NCBI GenBank assembly: GCA_028285185.1
Contig: JANQQD010000085.1
Coordinates: 1 to 64,000, forward strand
Direction of reading: 5' to 3'
Source of the DNA: Anaerolineae bacterium
Lineage (GTDB): Bacteria > Pseudomonadota > Alphaproteobacteria > DSM-16000 > Inquilinaceae
DNA: 64,000 nt
Position 1 is the first letter of the stretch. Every line of letters starts with the position of its first letter. The notes below the pieces were generated by a model that saw nothing but the letters and a program-made list of their open reading frames with translations, was not told the DNA's origin and did no database searches. Positions 1-8,552 of the stretch are shown here, piece by piece. Both the position numbers and the translations under genes were made by a program.

Positions 1-231
1 CGCATGATCCACCGCTTCGCGCGGGTCCGCCCCCGGCCACTCCCCGTCTGTTCTTTTGCCAAAGCTACCTCCACAGGCCAAAAGGCCAAATCCGAAAGAT
101 CCTCGGGTGCTCGCTGCTCGTCGTTTGGCGGGCGGTTGACAATGAGCGCCCAGGCAAATGCCTCTTACCATTTTGCGGGTCAGCAGGCACCATTTGTAAA
201 GACCTTTCGATGCTTTTCGGGCTGGCAACGC
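1..231. other. Non-coding leader upstream of dgcA
   Basis: The frame of the following gene stays open through this stretch. However, its translation here is low-complexity and looks like no enolase-family N-terminus, so I treat it as untranslated. A TTGACA hexamer lies at 136-141, but no matching -10 box at 16-18 bases is convincing. I see no tRNA, repeat or second gene. Confidence 0.5.
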
Positions 232-1215
232 ATGCTTCGTAGATTGACGATACGAGAAGAACGGTGGCCGCTTCGCAATCCCTTTACCATAGCGCGCGGA
301 GCCAAGAGTGAAGCGCGCGTGCTGGTAGCAGAAGTGTCCCAGGGAGACTCGGCAGGGCGGGGAGAATCGGTTCCATACCCGCGTTATGGCGAGAGCGTCG
401 AGACGGCGGCCGCCTTGTTGCAGGAATTGGCACCGGCGGTCGCCGACGGGCTGGATCGGGTGGCGCTGCAGCATCGGCTGCCGCCGGGTGCCGCCCGCAA
501 TGCGCTGGACTGCGCGCTGTGGGATCTCGAGGCGAAGCTGGCCGACCGAAGGGTGTGGGAGCTGGCCGGGCTCGCCCCGCCCCAGCCATGCACCACCGCC
601 TATACGCTGAGCCTCGATACGCCGGAGGCCATGGCGCGAGCTGCGGCCGCGGCCGCGGACCGCCCGCTTCTGAAGGTGAAGCTGACCGGCGACGGCGACC
701 TGGACCGGTTGCGGGCGATCCGGCAGGCCGCGCCGGCAAGCCGGCTGATCGTGGATGCCAACGAGTCGTGGTCGCCGGAGCATCTCGCCGGCTATGCTGC
801 CGCCATGGCGGACCTCGGCGTCGCCCTGATCGAACAGCCGCTGCCCGACGGCGCGGACGACGCATTGACGGGCTTCGACAGCCCGGTGCCGATCTGTGCC
901 GACGAGAGCTGCCATGACCGCGCCGGCCTGGACCGGCTCGCCGGCAAATACGCCGTCGTCAACATCAAGCTGGACAAGACCGGCGGCCTGACCGAGGCGC
1001 TGGCGCTGAAGGCGGCGGCGGAGTCGGCTGGGTTCGGCATCATGGTGGGGTGCATGGTGGGCACGTCCCTGGCCATGGCCCCTGCCCTGCTGGCCGCCCA
1101 GGGTGCAGCCTTCACCGATCTCGATGGGCCGCTCTTGCTGGCTGAAGACCGCCAGCCGGGCCTGGTCTTTGACGGATCGATCGTCGAACCGCCCGAACCC
1201 GCATTGTGGGGATGA
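232..1215 (+). CDS. dgcA: N-acetyl-D-Glu racemase / dipeptide epimerase DgcA (enolase superfamily)
   Basis: This 327-residue protein belongs to the muconate-lactonizing subgroup of the enolase superfamily, which abstracts the alpha proton of an amino acid or dipeptide and re-adds it. The whole catalytic set is visible. The K-x-K pair is Lys148/Lys150, the three metal ligands are Asp175 (DANESW), Glu201 (EQPLP) and Asp224 (ADES), and the second base is Lys246 in NIKLDKTGG. The start at 232 is chosen because the protein then begins with the usual short beta strand (MLRRLTIREERWPL), and the 76 residues upstream are junk-like. The family includes L-Ala-D/L-Glu epimerases used in peptidoglycan recycling. 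The exact substrate here is inferred from overall similarity and not shown. Confidence 0.85.
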   Translation: MLRRLTIREERWPLRNPFTIARGAKSEARVLVAEVSQGDSAGRGESVPYPRYGESVETAAALLQELAPAVADGLDRVALQHRLPPGAARNALDCALWDLEAKLADRRVWELAGLAPPQPCTTAYTLSLDTPEAMARAAAAAADRPLLKVKLTGDGDLDRLRAIRQAAPASRLIVDANESWSPEHLAGYAAAMADLGVALIEQPLPDGADDALTGFDSPVPICADESCHDRAGLDRLAGKYAVVNIKLDKTGGLTEALALKAAAESAGFGIMVGCMVGTSLAMAPALLAAQGAAFTDLDGPLLLAEDRQPGLVFDGSIVEPPEPALWG

Positions 1216-1292
1216 TCGGCCGCGGCGCGTGCCAGCGTCTTCCGCTTGGTACCGGCGCGTGACCGCTCTATACCGGCGCAGCGCAAGATTGG

Positions 1293-2924
1293 ATGCCGAG
1301 CCCAAAGAGACCGCGGGGGAGAGCCTTGCACGGATCCGAAGCACCGCCCGCCAGACGTTGCGGCGCCCGCAGCCTTGCCGCTGTGGCGATCATGGCTGCA
1401 CTCACCGCCTGTGCGCGGTCCCAGTTCGTCGAGAACGCCGAAGGCGACGTTTTCCCGCCGCCATTCTGCGAGTTCGACGTCAGCTTTCCGGAGATCCCGC
1501 GCTATTCGCTGGAACGGCTGGACGGCCAATCCTATCCACGAGGGACCATCGAGACCGAGCTCTATCTGCTGCGGGCCGAATGTGCGCCCCGCGTCAATCC
1601 CGCCACCACGCCGGAGGTGCTGGCACGCGGCTATGCCACACAGTATCCCGACGCGGTGGTCGAGACGGTGGAGACCGCTGCCGGCACAACCTGGCGGGTG
1701 AGTGGATCGCTGGAGGTTGGCGATGCGCGCATCCGGGACGAATACCATGTGGTCGGCGGCGAGACGTCGATCATGGTGCTGCAGACGGCGGGCACCGAGC
1801 CCCGCTATCCGGTGCGCGATGTCCGCAACTTCATCGCGTCGCTGCGCCGTGTCGGTGACGATGCACCGGAAACGACGGAGGTTGACGTGGAAGCGTCCGA
1901 CACGGCCGGTGACGGTGCGGATGGGGCGGTGACCGATGCGCCGTCGCCTCGGGCCGCCCCAACGGCTCCGCCGGCGGAGACGCCGCCGCGCCCGATAGAA
2001 CGCACAGCGCCGCCAGGGCTTGTGGTCACGCCGCTGGACAGCTCCCCAGCAGAGCAGCCGCCGGCTGAAGAGACCGTCGTGGCGTCTCCGCCGGCAGCTG
2101 CCGAAGCCGAAGCGGCCGATCCGGCACCGGCGACGGACACTCAGGCCGAGACGGCGGTCGCCGCGCCTCCGGTATCGGCCAGTCCGGCCGTTGCCGCGGC
2201 GGCGGCGCGGACACCGCCGGGCCCGGTCTCCGCGGCTCGGCGGGTGGCGATGGGTCCAGCGGAGTGGGCCGCACCTGTTGGCGAACAGCCGGCCGTTGCC
2301 GCCGAGCCGCCGGTTCGGCCGGAGCCGCCGGCGACGGCGCCGCAGCTTGAGCTGCCGTCACCGCCGGCTGCGGAGGTGCCACAACCCGTTCTTCAGCCGC
2401 CAGCTGCTGCCAGAGCCGCTGCCGCGGTGCCTGCTGCGACCGTTTCCGCGTCCGACCCCACCGAACCTGACGAGACTTTGGCTACGGAGGCGGATACACC
2501 GGGCGATGCGGAAACCGAGGGCGATATGCCCGACACCACCGCCGCTGCTCAGGCAGCCGATTGCCTATGGCTGGGGCAATCGGCCGACGCCGTGGTCCCG
2601 AACCTGCGCCTTTCGGATCACAGCCTGGTGTTCCTGGGCGATGGCAGCCGCCCTTCCGGCACGCTTGTGGGTGCCCGTGCGGCCCTGCTGATGGTCGGCG
2701 ACGAGAGCCATCTTCTCCGGCTCGATGGCGACGGCGTCGCACACGGTACCGCGGCGGCCGCCGGTGCCGCACAAGATAGCGTCATGGCGGGCGGTGAAAT
2801 CGTGATTCGCGTGACCGGTCAGGACATGTCCCAGACCTACAGGTTCGGGCGCCAGGCCTTCACCGGTTCGAGCGACACAGCCGGCGAGAGTTGCGCAATC
2901 GCGCCTGCGGCTCAGGAGGGCTGA
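1293..2924 (+). CDS. Large Ala/Pro-rich lipoprotein of unknown function
   Basis: This 543-residue protein has a basic N-terminus, a short hydrophobic segment and a lipobox ending at Cys40 (LTAC), so it is probably a lipoprotein. Three parts follow. A cysteine-containing domain spans about 41-190. A roughly 220-residue linker rich in Ala, Pro, Glu and Thr covers about 195-415. A compact C-terminal domain of about 120 residues starts near a Cys-Leu-Trp and ends with a second Cys near the C-terminus, so a disulfide is possible. The linker length would suit a protein reaching across the periplasm or wall. I recognise no family. The 3' end overlaps the convergent fadD gene by 13 bases. Confidence 0.7.
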   Translation: MPSPKRPRGRALHGSEAPPARRCGARSLAAVAIMAALTACARSQFVENAEGDVFPPPFCEFDVSFPEIPRYSLERLDGQSYPRGTIETELYLLRAECAPRVNPATTPEVLARGYATQYPDAVVETVETAAGTTWRVSGSLEVGDARIRDEYHVVGGETSIMVLQTAGTEPRYPVRDVRNFIASLRRVGDDAPETTEVDVEASDTAGDGADGAVTDAPSPRAAPTAPPAETPPRPIERTAPPGLVVTPLDSSPAEQPPAEETVVASPPAAAEAEAADPAPATDTQAETAVAAPPVSASPAVAAAAARTPPGPVSAARRVAMGPAEWAAPVGEQPAVAAEPPVRPEPPATAPQLELPSPPAAEVPQPVLQPPAAARAAAAVPAATVSASDPTEPDETLATEADTPGDAETEGDMPDTTAAAQAADCLWLGQSADAVVPNLRLSDHSLVFLGDGSRPSGTLVGARAALLMVGDESHLLRLDGDGVAHGTAAAAGAAQDSVMAGGEIVIRVTGQDMSQTYRFGRQAFTGSSDTAGESCAIAPAAQEG

Positions 2925-4633
2925 TCCGCCCCGCCGCCAGCGGCCGCTTCCTCTTCATCCAGCAGTGCCTTGCGCGACAGCTTGCCCACCAGCGTGCGCG
3001 GCAGGGTGGCGCGGACCTCCAACAGCTTGGGCTGCTCGATCGGCGACAGCTTGTCCTCAAGGAAGGCCTTCAGATCCTCCAGCGTCAGGGATTGGCCAGG
3101 ATGCAGCGTGACATAGGCCTTCACGGTCTGGCCGCGGTACTCGTCCGGCAGACCTGCCACCACGCATTCGGCCACGGCGGGGTGCAGATAGATCGCCTCT
3201 TCCACCTGGCGCGGATAGACGTTGAAGCCGGAACAGATGATCAGGTCCTTGATCCGGTCGACGATGTAGAAATAGCCGTCCTCGTCGCGGTAGCCGACAT
3301 CGCCGGTGTAGAGCCAGCCATGTTTCAGCACGTTGTCGGTCTCATCAGGCTGTTGCCAGTAGCCAGGCATCACCTGGGGGCCGCGTATCCGAACCTCGCC
3401 GCTTTCGCCGGGCGGCATCACCGTGACGCCATCCTCCATCGACACGATGTCCACATCGGTGCCGGGCAGCGGCTGGCCGATGGACCCCGCCTTGTTCAAC
3501 CCCTTCACGGGGTTGCAGGTGGCAACCGGCGCAGCCTCGGTCAGGCCGTAGCCCTCGAACAGAACGCAGCCGGTCAGCCGTTCGAACGTCTCTTTCACCT
3601 CCATCGGCAACGGGGCGCCGCCGGAGATGCACAGGCGGATCGACGCCAGGTCGTATTTGTCACGGTCCGGGCAGTGGTTGATGGCGGTGAAGATGGTGGG
3701 CACCGCAGGCAGCAAGGTCGGCCGCTTGCGCTGGATCGTCTCCAGCACCTCGTTCAGCTCGAACCGGGGCAGCATGACGATCTCGGCGCCTGCCAGGACG
3801 CCCAGGTTCATGGCCACGGTCATGGCGAAGATGTGGAAGAACGGGATCACGGCCAAAAGCCGTTCCTCGCCCGGCGTCATGCCGACGAACCAATACATGG
3901 ACTGCTGCGCATTCACGCTCAGATTGGCGTGGGTCAGCATCGCCGCCTTGGGCACGCCCGTCGTGCCGCCGGTGTATTGCAGCACCGCCAGGTCGTCCGG
4001 ATCCATCTCTGGCGCCGTGACGTTGCCCGATGTCGCAATGAGCTGGCGGAACTGAAGGATGCGGCTGTCGCGCGGCAGGCGTGAAACCTCGCCCCCCTTC
4101 ACCATGGGGAACAGCAGGTTCTTCGGGAAGGGCAGGAGCTCCGCCAGCGGGCACACGACCAGATGCCGCAGATCCGTCGCCTCCAGCATCTTCAGCGCCT
4201 TGTCACACACCACGGCGAGGTCGATGGTCAACAGGATCTCTGCCTCGGAATCCTGGATCTGGTGCGCGATCTCCCGTTCCGCATAGAGCGGGTTGCAGCT
4301 GACGACCACCCCGCCGGCCTTCAGCGTGGCGAAGAAGCCGACCAGAAAGTAAGGCGTGTTCGGCAGCAAGAGGGCGACGCGGGTGCCCTTGACCACGCCC
4401 AGTTTCGTCAGGCCTTCGGCCGCCTTGTCGACCATCCGGCCGATTTCGCGGTAGGTCCAGTGGCGGCCCAGGAAGTCGCAGCACGGGCGGCCTGCGAACT
4501 GGGCAACGGTGTCATCGAGATGGTCGTGCAGCAGCCGGGGGGTCAACGGGGCATGCCAGTCCACGCCGTCGGCATACCCTGATAGCCAGGGACGCTCCGG
4601 CACGGCGCCGCCGGTTTCCTCCACTTGGGCCAT
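2912..4633 (-). CDS. fadD: Long-chain fatty acid-CoA ligase FadD
   Basis: This 573-residue ANL-superfamily ligase activates fatty acids with ATP and CoA for beta-oxidation or lipid synthesis. The P-loop motif YTGGTTGVPKAA, the GYGLTEAAP motif, the hinge region (YTGDVGYRDEDGYFYIVDR), and the C-terminal catalytic lysine region (GKLSRKAL) are all present in order. Two in-frame ATGs lie six bases apart (4639 and 4633). A GGGGAG sits six bases before the one at 4633, which is therefore preferred. The long-chain preference is inferred from best family resemblance. The gene is convergent with the lipoprotein and divergent from a second lipoprotein gene. Confidence 0.92.
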   Translation of the reverse strand: MAQVEETGGAVPERPWLSGYADGVDWHAPLTPRLLHDHLDDTVAQFAGRPCCDFLGRHWTYREIGRMVDKAAEGLTKLGVVKGTRVALLLPNTPYFLVGFFATLKAGGVVVSCNPLYAEREIAHQIQDSEAEILLTIDLAVVCDKALKMLEATDLRHLVVCPLAELLPFPKNLLFPMVKGGEVSRLPRDSRILQFRQLIATSGNVTAPEMDPDDLAVLQYTGGTTGVPKAAMLTHANLSVNAQQSMYWFVGMTPGEERLLAVIPFFHIFAMTVAMNLGVLAGAEIVMLPRFELNEVLETIQRKRPTLLPAVPTIFTAINHCPDRDKYDLASIRLCISGGAPLPMEVKETFERLTGCVLFEGYGLTEAAPVATCNPVKGLNKAGSIGQPLPGTDVDIVSMEDGVTVMPPGESGEVRIRGPQVMPGYWQQPDETDNVLKHGWLYTGDVGYRDEDGYFYIVDRIKDLIICSGFNVYPRQVEEAIYLHPAVAECVVAGLPDEYRGQTVKAYVTLHPGQSLTLEDLKAFLEDKLSPIEQPKLLEVRATLPRTLVGKLSRKALLDEEEAAAGGGADQPS

Positions 4634-4796
4634 ATGCATCTCCCCTGCCGGCCGGCGACTTGCGGCCGTTGCCGCTTGCTGATCACATCCGGTGCGGCAG
4701 ATCAAGCGGCGATCGCCGCCGCAAGATGGCCACGAGGCGGCGATAGCGTGACGGTTGCGAACCGAATGGCGACATCCGGTAATGGAGTATTGGACG

Positions 4797-6290
4797 ATGC
4801 CGATTTCTGACACTGCGCCCTGGCGGCGCATTGCCACGCTTCTGGCCGCCTCCGGGCTGTTGGCCGGCTGCATCGTCGGCGGCGGGGTGGGAAGCGGCGG
4901 CGGCGGCGTGGGCCTCGGCTTTTCCACCATCGACTATAGCGGCACGTCGATCGGGATCGGCTTCGGCAGCAACAGCGGGTTCAGCATCGGCGCCCAGACG
5001 ACCACCGGCACACTCGGCCTTGGGCCATCGTATTCCGAACCGTCCTCTCGGCCCATCGACATCGACGACTGGCCGCGCCGCGACGGCATCGCCGCCTTCG
5101 GCGATCGGTTTGCCGGCCTCAACCAGACCGAACTGGCCTTTGCCGCGGCGCATTTCGCCGGTGCCCGGGCCGTCCTGGGCGGCCAGTCGGCCGTCCTTCG
5201 GTCGATCGATCCGGAGTTCCTGGTGCTGGACGACCGCTTGATGGCCGGCTTAGGCGAGCGCACGCAGGTGATCCAGGGTGACGCCCGCGCTGCCGACTTC
5301 CCGGGCGAGGCGTTCGTCGACGCCGGCTGGTACTACGCGCTGCCGCAGGAGCCCGGCCAGGTCCGCTACGGCCCCGGCGATTGGAGCCTGATGGATCTGG
5401 ACAGCCCCGGCTGGCGCACCTTCTTTGGCGACCGGGTGCAGTCCATGCGCAGCGCCAACGGCAGCGATGGGCTGGTGCTGGGTGAGGCCGACCTGCCGGC
5501 CCTGTTCGCCCAACCAGGCTGGCAGCCCGCGTTGCCGACGGCCGACCCGGCCTTTGCGGAGGCCTGGAACGACCGCATCGCCCGGTTCATCGGCCATCTG
5601 CAGGATCGCACCACCGGTGACGGCCCGATCGTGGCAGAGGTCGGCGACTGGACTTCCCGCGCCACGGCCAGCGACGTCTTCGACAGCGCCGACGGCATCT
5701 GGGTCGCCGCGTTCGCCACCGACCGCTCCGGCCGGCCGCTGAACGAAGCGGCCTGGCGGCTGCAAATGGACCGGATCTTGCGCGCGTCCACGCGCGGCCA
5801 GGCGGTGGTGCTGCAGTCCCCGGCCGCCGACCCTCAGACGCTGATGTTCGTCGCCGGGTCGTATCTGCTGGCCCGCGGGTCGGCGAGCTATCTGTCGGTA
5901 CGTGGGGTCGACGGAGCGCTGTGGCCGCCGGTTTATGCGATCCCGGTGCCGCCGCAGGCCGAACCGCTGGCGTCTTCCGCCGCGGCCTATGACAGCGACG
6001 GCGACGGTGTCCATGTCCGCCGGTTCGGCAATGCCACGGTCTACGTGCACCCGCGCAGCGTCGGCGGCGGCCGCGGGGCCGTAACCTTGTCGCTGGGGGG
6101 TACCTACTACATGGCCGTGCTGGAAGGCAGCGGCCGCATTCGGCCCGACGGCACCGCCGACGCCAGCGTCAGCTACCGGCCGGTGGACTCGCTGACCCTG
6201 GCGCCGGCCAGCGCCGTCGTGGTGTTCGAGAGGGCGCCGGCCAGTGGCCAATCGGCTGAGGTCCATGGCCCTGGCCGCGAGCCCATCTGA
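4797..6290 (+). CDS. Lipoprotein with a putative glycoside-hydrolase-like (GHL15-type) barrel
   Basis: This 497-residue protein starts with a textbook lipoprotein signal (LLAGC, Cys25), then a roughly 50-residue glycine-rich stretch that probably works as a tether. The body, from about residue 90, has features of hypothetical glycosidase barrels. There are repeated segments ending in acidic pairs, a DLDSPGWRTFF helix start, a GLVLGEADLP strand, and IVAEVGDW and VVLQSPAADP strands. A C-terminal beta-rich portion follows residue 390. The resemblance to the GHL15 family is from memory of overall pattern and is weak, and no catalytic pair can be assigned. The start at 4797 is chosen for the signal peptide and a GGAG nine bases upstream. 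Confidence 0.55.
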   Translation: MPISDTAPWRRIATLLAASGLLAGCIVGGGVGSGGGGVGLGFSTIDYSGTSIGIGFGSNSGFSIGAQTTTGTLGLGPSYSEPSSRPIDIDDWPRRDGIAAFGDRFAGLNQTELAFAAAHFAGARAVLGGQSAVLRSIDPEFLVLDDRLMAGLGERTQVIQGDARAADFPGEAFVDAGWYYALPQEPGQVRYGPGDWSLMDLDSPGWRTFFGDRVQSMRSANGSDGLVLGEADLPALFAQPGWQPALPTADPAFAEAWNDRIARFIGHLQDRTTGDGPIVAEVGDWTSRATASDVFDSADGIWVAAFATDRSGRPLNEAAWRLQMDRILRASTRGQAVVLQSPAADPQTLMFVAGSYLLARGSASYLSVRGVDGALWPPVYAIPVPPQAEPLASSAAAYDSDGDGVHVRRFGNATVYVHPRSVGGGRGAVTLSLGGTYYMAVLEGSGRIRPDGTADASVSYRPVDSLTLAPASAVVVFERAPASGQSAEVHGPGREPI

Positions 6291-6326
6291 TCTCGAGTCA
6301 GAAAGGGAAGCAGAATTATTCGATAG

Positions 6327-6893
6327 CTAATCACCCCCACCGACGCAGTGGCCATAGAAATCGAGCGTCCGGAACAGCTCATGGGGATGCGTGGCCTCGA
6401 TCGCGGAGTTCGGTGTTCCCACGTCGTAATAGGTCAGCGCCGTTTCGCCGTCGGCCAGGTTGATTCTCAGGGACCCTTGGGCAAGCAGCGCCGTGCCGTG
6501 AGGCGAATCGTCTCCATCGCCAGCATTGATCGGGCCAATTTCCTCAGCCATGGCAAGGGCGACGGCCTGCGAAACCATCGTTGCAAAACCCGCCAGAACC
6601 TCTTCGCAGAAGAAGAAGTAGGCCGGGTACTGGCCGCCCGCATGCGGTTCCGACACGATCACCATCAGGGCCGGGCCGCTGGTCGGCTGGTCTAAGAAGG
6701 TTTCGCCCATGTAGCCTCGGTCGCTAATAGGGCCGATCTCCCGTTCTATCACCGGAACCATCTGGTCCAGGGTCTGGCCGGCCCGCAAGGCCTGATACGG
6801 ATTGAAGTCCTGCGCTACCGCCTGACCGCCCAGTGAGAGCGCAAGCACCGACCCGACGGCCGCACGGCGCAACAATGCGATAGCCCACATCAT
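6327..6893 (-). CDS. Secreted protein of unknown function
   Basis: This 188-residue protein has a clear Sec signal peptide with probable cleavage after AVA-Q near residue 28. The mature part has two cysteines, one inside a hydrophobic FFFCEE segment and one near the C-terminus (GHCVGGG), which may pair in the periplasm. I recognise no family. AAGGAG lies six bases before the first of two tandem ATGs. The gene is divergent from a small membrane-protein gene. Confidence 0.65.
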   Translation of the reverse strand: MMWAIALLRRAAVGSVLALSLGGQAVAQDFNPYQALRAGQTLDQMVPVIEREIGPISDRGYMGETFLDQPTSGPALMVIVSEPHAGGQYPAYFFFCEEVLAGFATMVSQAVALAMAEEIGPINAGDGDDSPHGTALLAQGSLRINLADGETALTYYDVGTPNSAIEATHPHELFRTLDFYGHCVGGGD

Positions 6894-6994
6894 CCGACTC
6901 TCCTTCGAAATGGAACGTGGTTGTCCGGCAAGCGTCGGTTAACACCAATGCGCTAGGCTTTGGCCCAATGCCTTGAGGCGTGGAGGTATTTGGA

Positions 6995-7378
6995 ATGGCC
7001 ATTCGATACGACCTGATGGGCCAGCGCAAGCGCCCGGTCTTCGGCGGTGGACACGGCCGCGAAGAGAAGAAGGCGAAGAAGAAGATCACCCTGGCCCGCG
7101 CCGTGCAGGGGTTCTTCATCGTCGTCGCCCTGCATGTCGGTGTGGCCGTCGCCATGCTGCTGATGGACCCCGGCTATTTCGACGACGCCGTTCACTCCGG
7201 CCGCATCGGTACGAATTTCTGCGCCAGGGTCAGCCATCTGATCCCTGCGGCCTGGGAGACTGTTGCAGCCTGCCGCGTGTTCAACGTCATACCGTTCCTG
7301 ATCATGCCCGGCATCGTGTTGCTGTATATAATCGGCAGGCTGCTGCGCGGCGATTTCGGCGGCGAAGCGCATTCGTGA
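6995..7378 (+). CDS. Small two-helix membrane protein, unknown function
   Basis: This 127-residue protein has a very basic N-terminal region (Lys/Arg-rich to residue 31), a first transmembrane helix at about 35-57, a short loop with two cysteines (76 and 93), and a second helix at about 96-116. The positive-inside rule puts both ends in the cytoplasm, leaving the Cys-containing loop in the periplasm. The ATG at 6995 has GGAGG eight bases upstream, which decides the start over a GTG at 6980 that lies inside that ribosome site. I see no family assignment. Confidence 0.65.
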   Translation: MAIRYDLMGQRKRPVFGGGHGREEKKAKKKITLARAVQGFFIVVALHVGVAVAMLLMDPGYFDDAVHSGRIGTNFCARVSHLIPAAWETVAACRVFNVIPFLIMPGIVLLYIIGRLLRGDFGGEAHS

Positions 7379-7405
7379 ACAGGCCTGGCATTGGAGGCGC
7401 GACCG

Positions 7406-7433
7406 GAACCGGCGGGCGCGCAACCGCCGGTTC
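7406..7433. terminator. Bidirectional hairpin between convergent genes
   Basis: Perfect 10-bp arms GAACCGGCGG and CCGCCGGTTC enclose an 8-base loop. The hairpin sits between the stop codons of the small membrane protein and the FGE-like gene, the place expected for a shared terminator. There is no T-run on either side, so function as a terminator is inferred. Confidence 0.5.
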
Positions 7434-7440
7434 ACGGCTG

Positions 7441-8430
7441 CTAGAGAGGAAGCACGCAGCGAAAGCCGATATGCCGGTGGCCACGTTCGGGAGCATTGGA
7501 GAAGCCATCGCGATGGGTGGCCATCAACTCATCCCGATCGGTGTCGTAGATGTAGTCACCGCCGCGCGTGACGCGCTCACCCGGTACGTCCGGCGCCTCC
7601 CGTCCATCAGTGGCGTCATAAGGATACGGGCGCTTCAGCGAATTCGTCCACTCCGCAAGGCTGCCGGCCAGATCCAGCGCACCGAAGGGCGACGCGCCGG
7701 CGGTCCGTGAGCCCACGGGCGCAGTCGCGCCCGTTCTGCCGCTGAGAAACACCAGGTCGTCCGTCGGGCGATCGCTGCCCCAAGGATAGAGCCGTCCATC
7801 TTCCCCTCGGGCAGACGCTTCCCACTCAGCCTCCGAGGGCAGCCTGCCGCCCCGCCAAGCGCAATAGGCGCGTGCGCCGGCCCATGTGGTCTCGGTGACT
7901 GGGTGATCCTCATAACCCGGCGTTGGGCGGAACTCGCCCGCCGCCAGCCCGATGCGAGCCTGATCGTCATCCAGGGCGATGATGGGATAGAGGCCGCTGC
8001 CCTCGCGCCCTTCGCGCAGCAAATCGAAAGCGTCGCCGGGCATGTTGAGCGCGCTGATCTCTCCCGCTGCGAAGCTTCCCTGTGCTTCGATGTAAAGGGC
8101 ATTGAGGAACTCGGAGAACGCCGCATTCGTCACTTCGGTTCGGTCGATCCGGAACCCGTCTAGAGAAACCGCGTGCGCCGGCCGCTGTTCGCGGGGACCG
8201 TCTTCGCGGCCGATCGTGTAGACACCGCCCGGCACGGCGATCATCTCGCTGTTCGCCCGTGCAGAGTGAGGCGCCGACTCTGCCGATAGCGGGACTGCGT
8301 CCAGCAGGGAGAAGTCGGGCGGCGCATTCGCCGTCGCGATCGTGGGCGCAGTAATGCCGAACCCTCCGACGGCGACCATCGTCGCGATCCTCAACCGCGA
8401 TGCTTTCAGCCTATGCGCTGCGATCGTCAT
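7441..8430 (-). CDS. Secreted formylglycine-generating-enzyme-fold protein (SUMF1 domain)
   Basis: This 329-residue protein has a signal-like N-terminus (hydrophobic stretch about 14-35, ending ATA-NA) and one SUMF1/FGE-sulfatase domain. Family landmarks are seen in order: VPGGVYTIG, RPAHAVSLDGFRIDRTEVTN, ayCAWRGGRLPSEAEWE, LYPWG, RGGDYIYD and the terminal GFRCVLPL. The cysteine pair that true sulfatase-activating enzymes carry shortly after the RGG motif is absent. The protein is therefore probably not a formylglycine generator, but a binding or other member of the fold. A start at 8430 is chosen over upstream codons because AGGAG lies nine bases before it. The gene is divergent from a MarR regulator, with an operator between them. 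Confidence 0.8.
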   Translation of the reverse strand: MTIAAHRLKASRLRIATMVAVGGFGITAPTIATANAPPDFSLLDAVPLSAESAPHSARANSEMIAVPGGVYTIGREDGPREQRPAHAVSLDGFRIDRTEVTNAAFSEFLNALYIEAQGSFAAGEISALNMPGDAFDLLREGREGSGLYPIIALDDDQARIGLAAGEFRPTPGYEDHPVTETTWAGARAYCAWRGGRLPSEAEWEASARGEDGRLYPWGSDRPTDDLVFLSGRTGATAPVGSRTAGASPFGALDLAGSLAEWTNSLKRPYPYDATDGREAPDVPGERVTRGGDYIYDTDRDELMATHRDGFSNAPERGHRHIGFRCVLPL

Positions 8431-8511
8431 CGCCTGTCGCTCCTTTCCGTAGCCTGATCGGTCGAGCTTGTCCCGGACCGTCATCAGGACGACGATGCAT
8501 ATGGTGAAGCC

Positions 8512-8534
8512 GATATTCGTTATCAACGAATATC
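8512..8534. promoter_or_regulatory. Perfect palindromic operator, probably for the adjacent MarR protein
   Basis: Arms GATATTCGTT and AACGAATATC are exact reverse complements separated by three bases. The palindrome lies 18 bases before the MarR start and 81 bases before the divergent FGE-like start. MarR dimers bind palindromes of this size and AT-rich character next to their own gene. Autoregulation and joint control of both genes are inferred. Confidence 0.75.
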
Positions 8535-8552
8535 GTTGTCGACGAGGAAACC

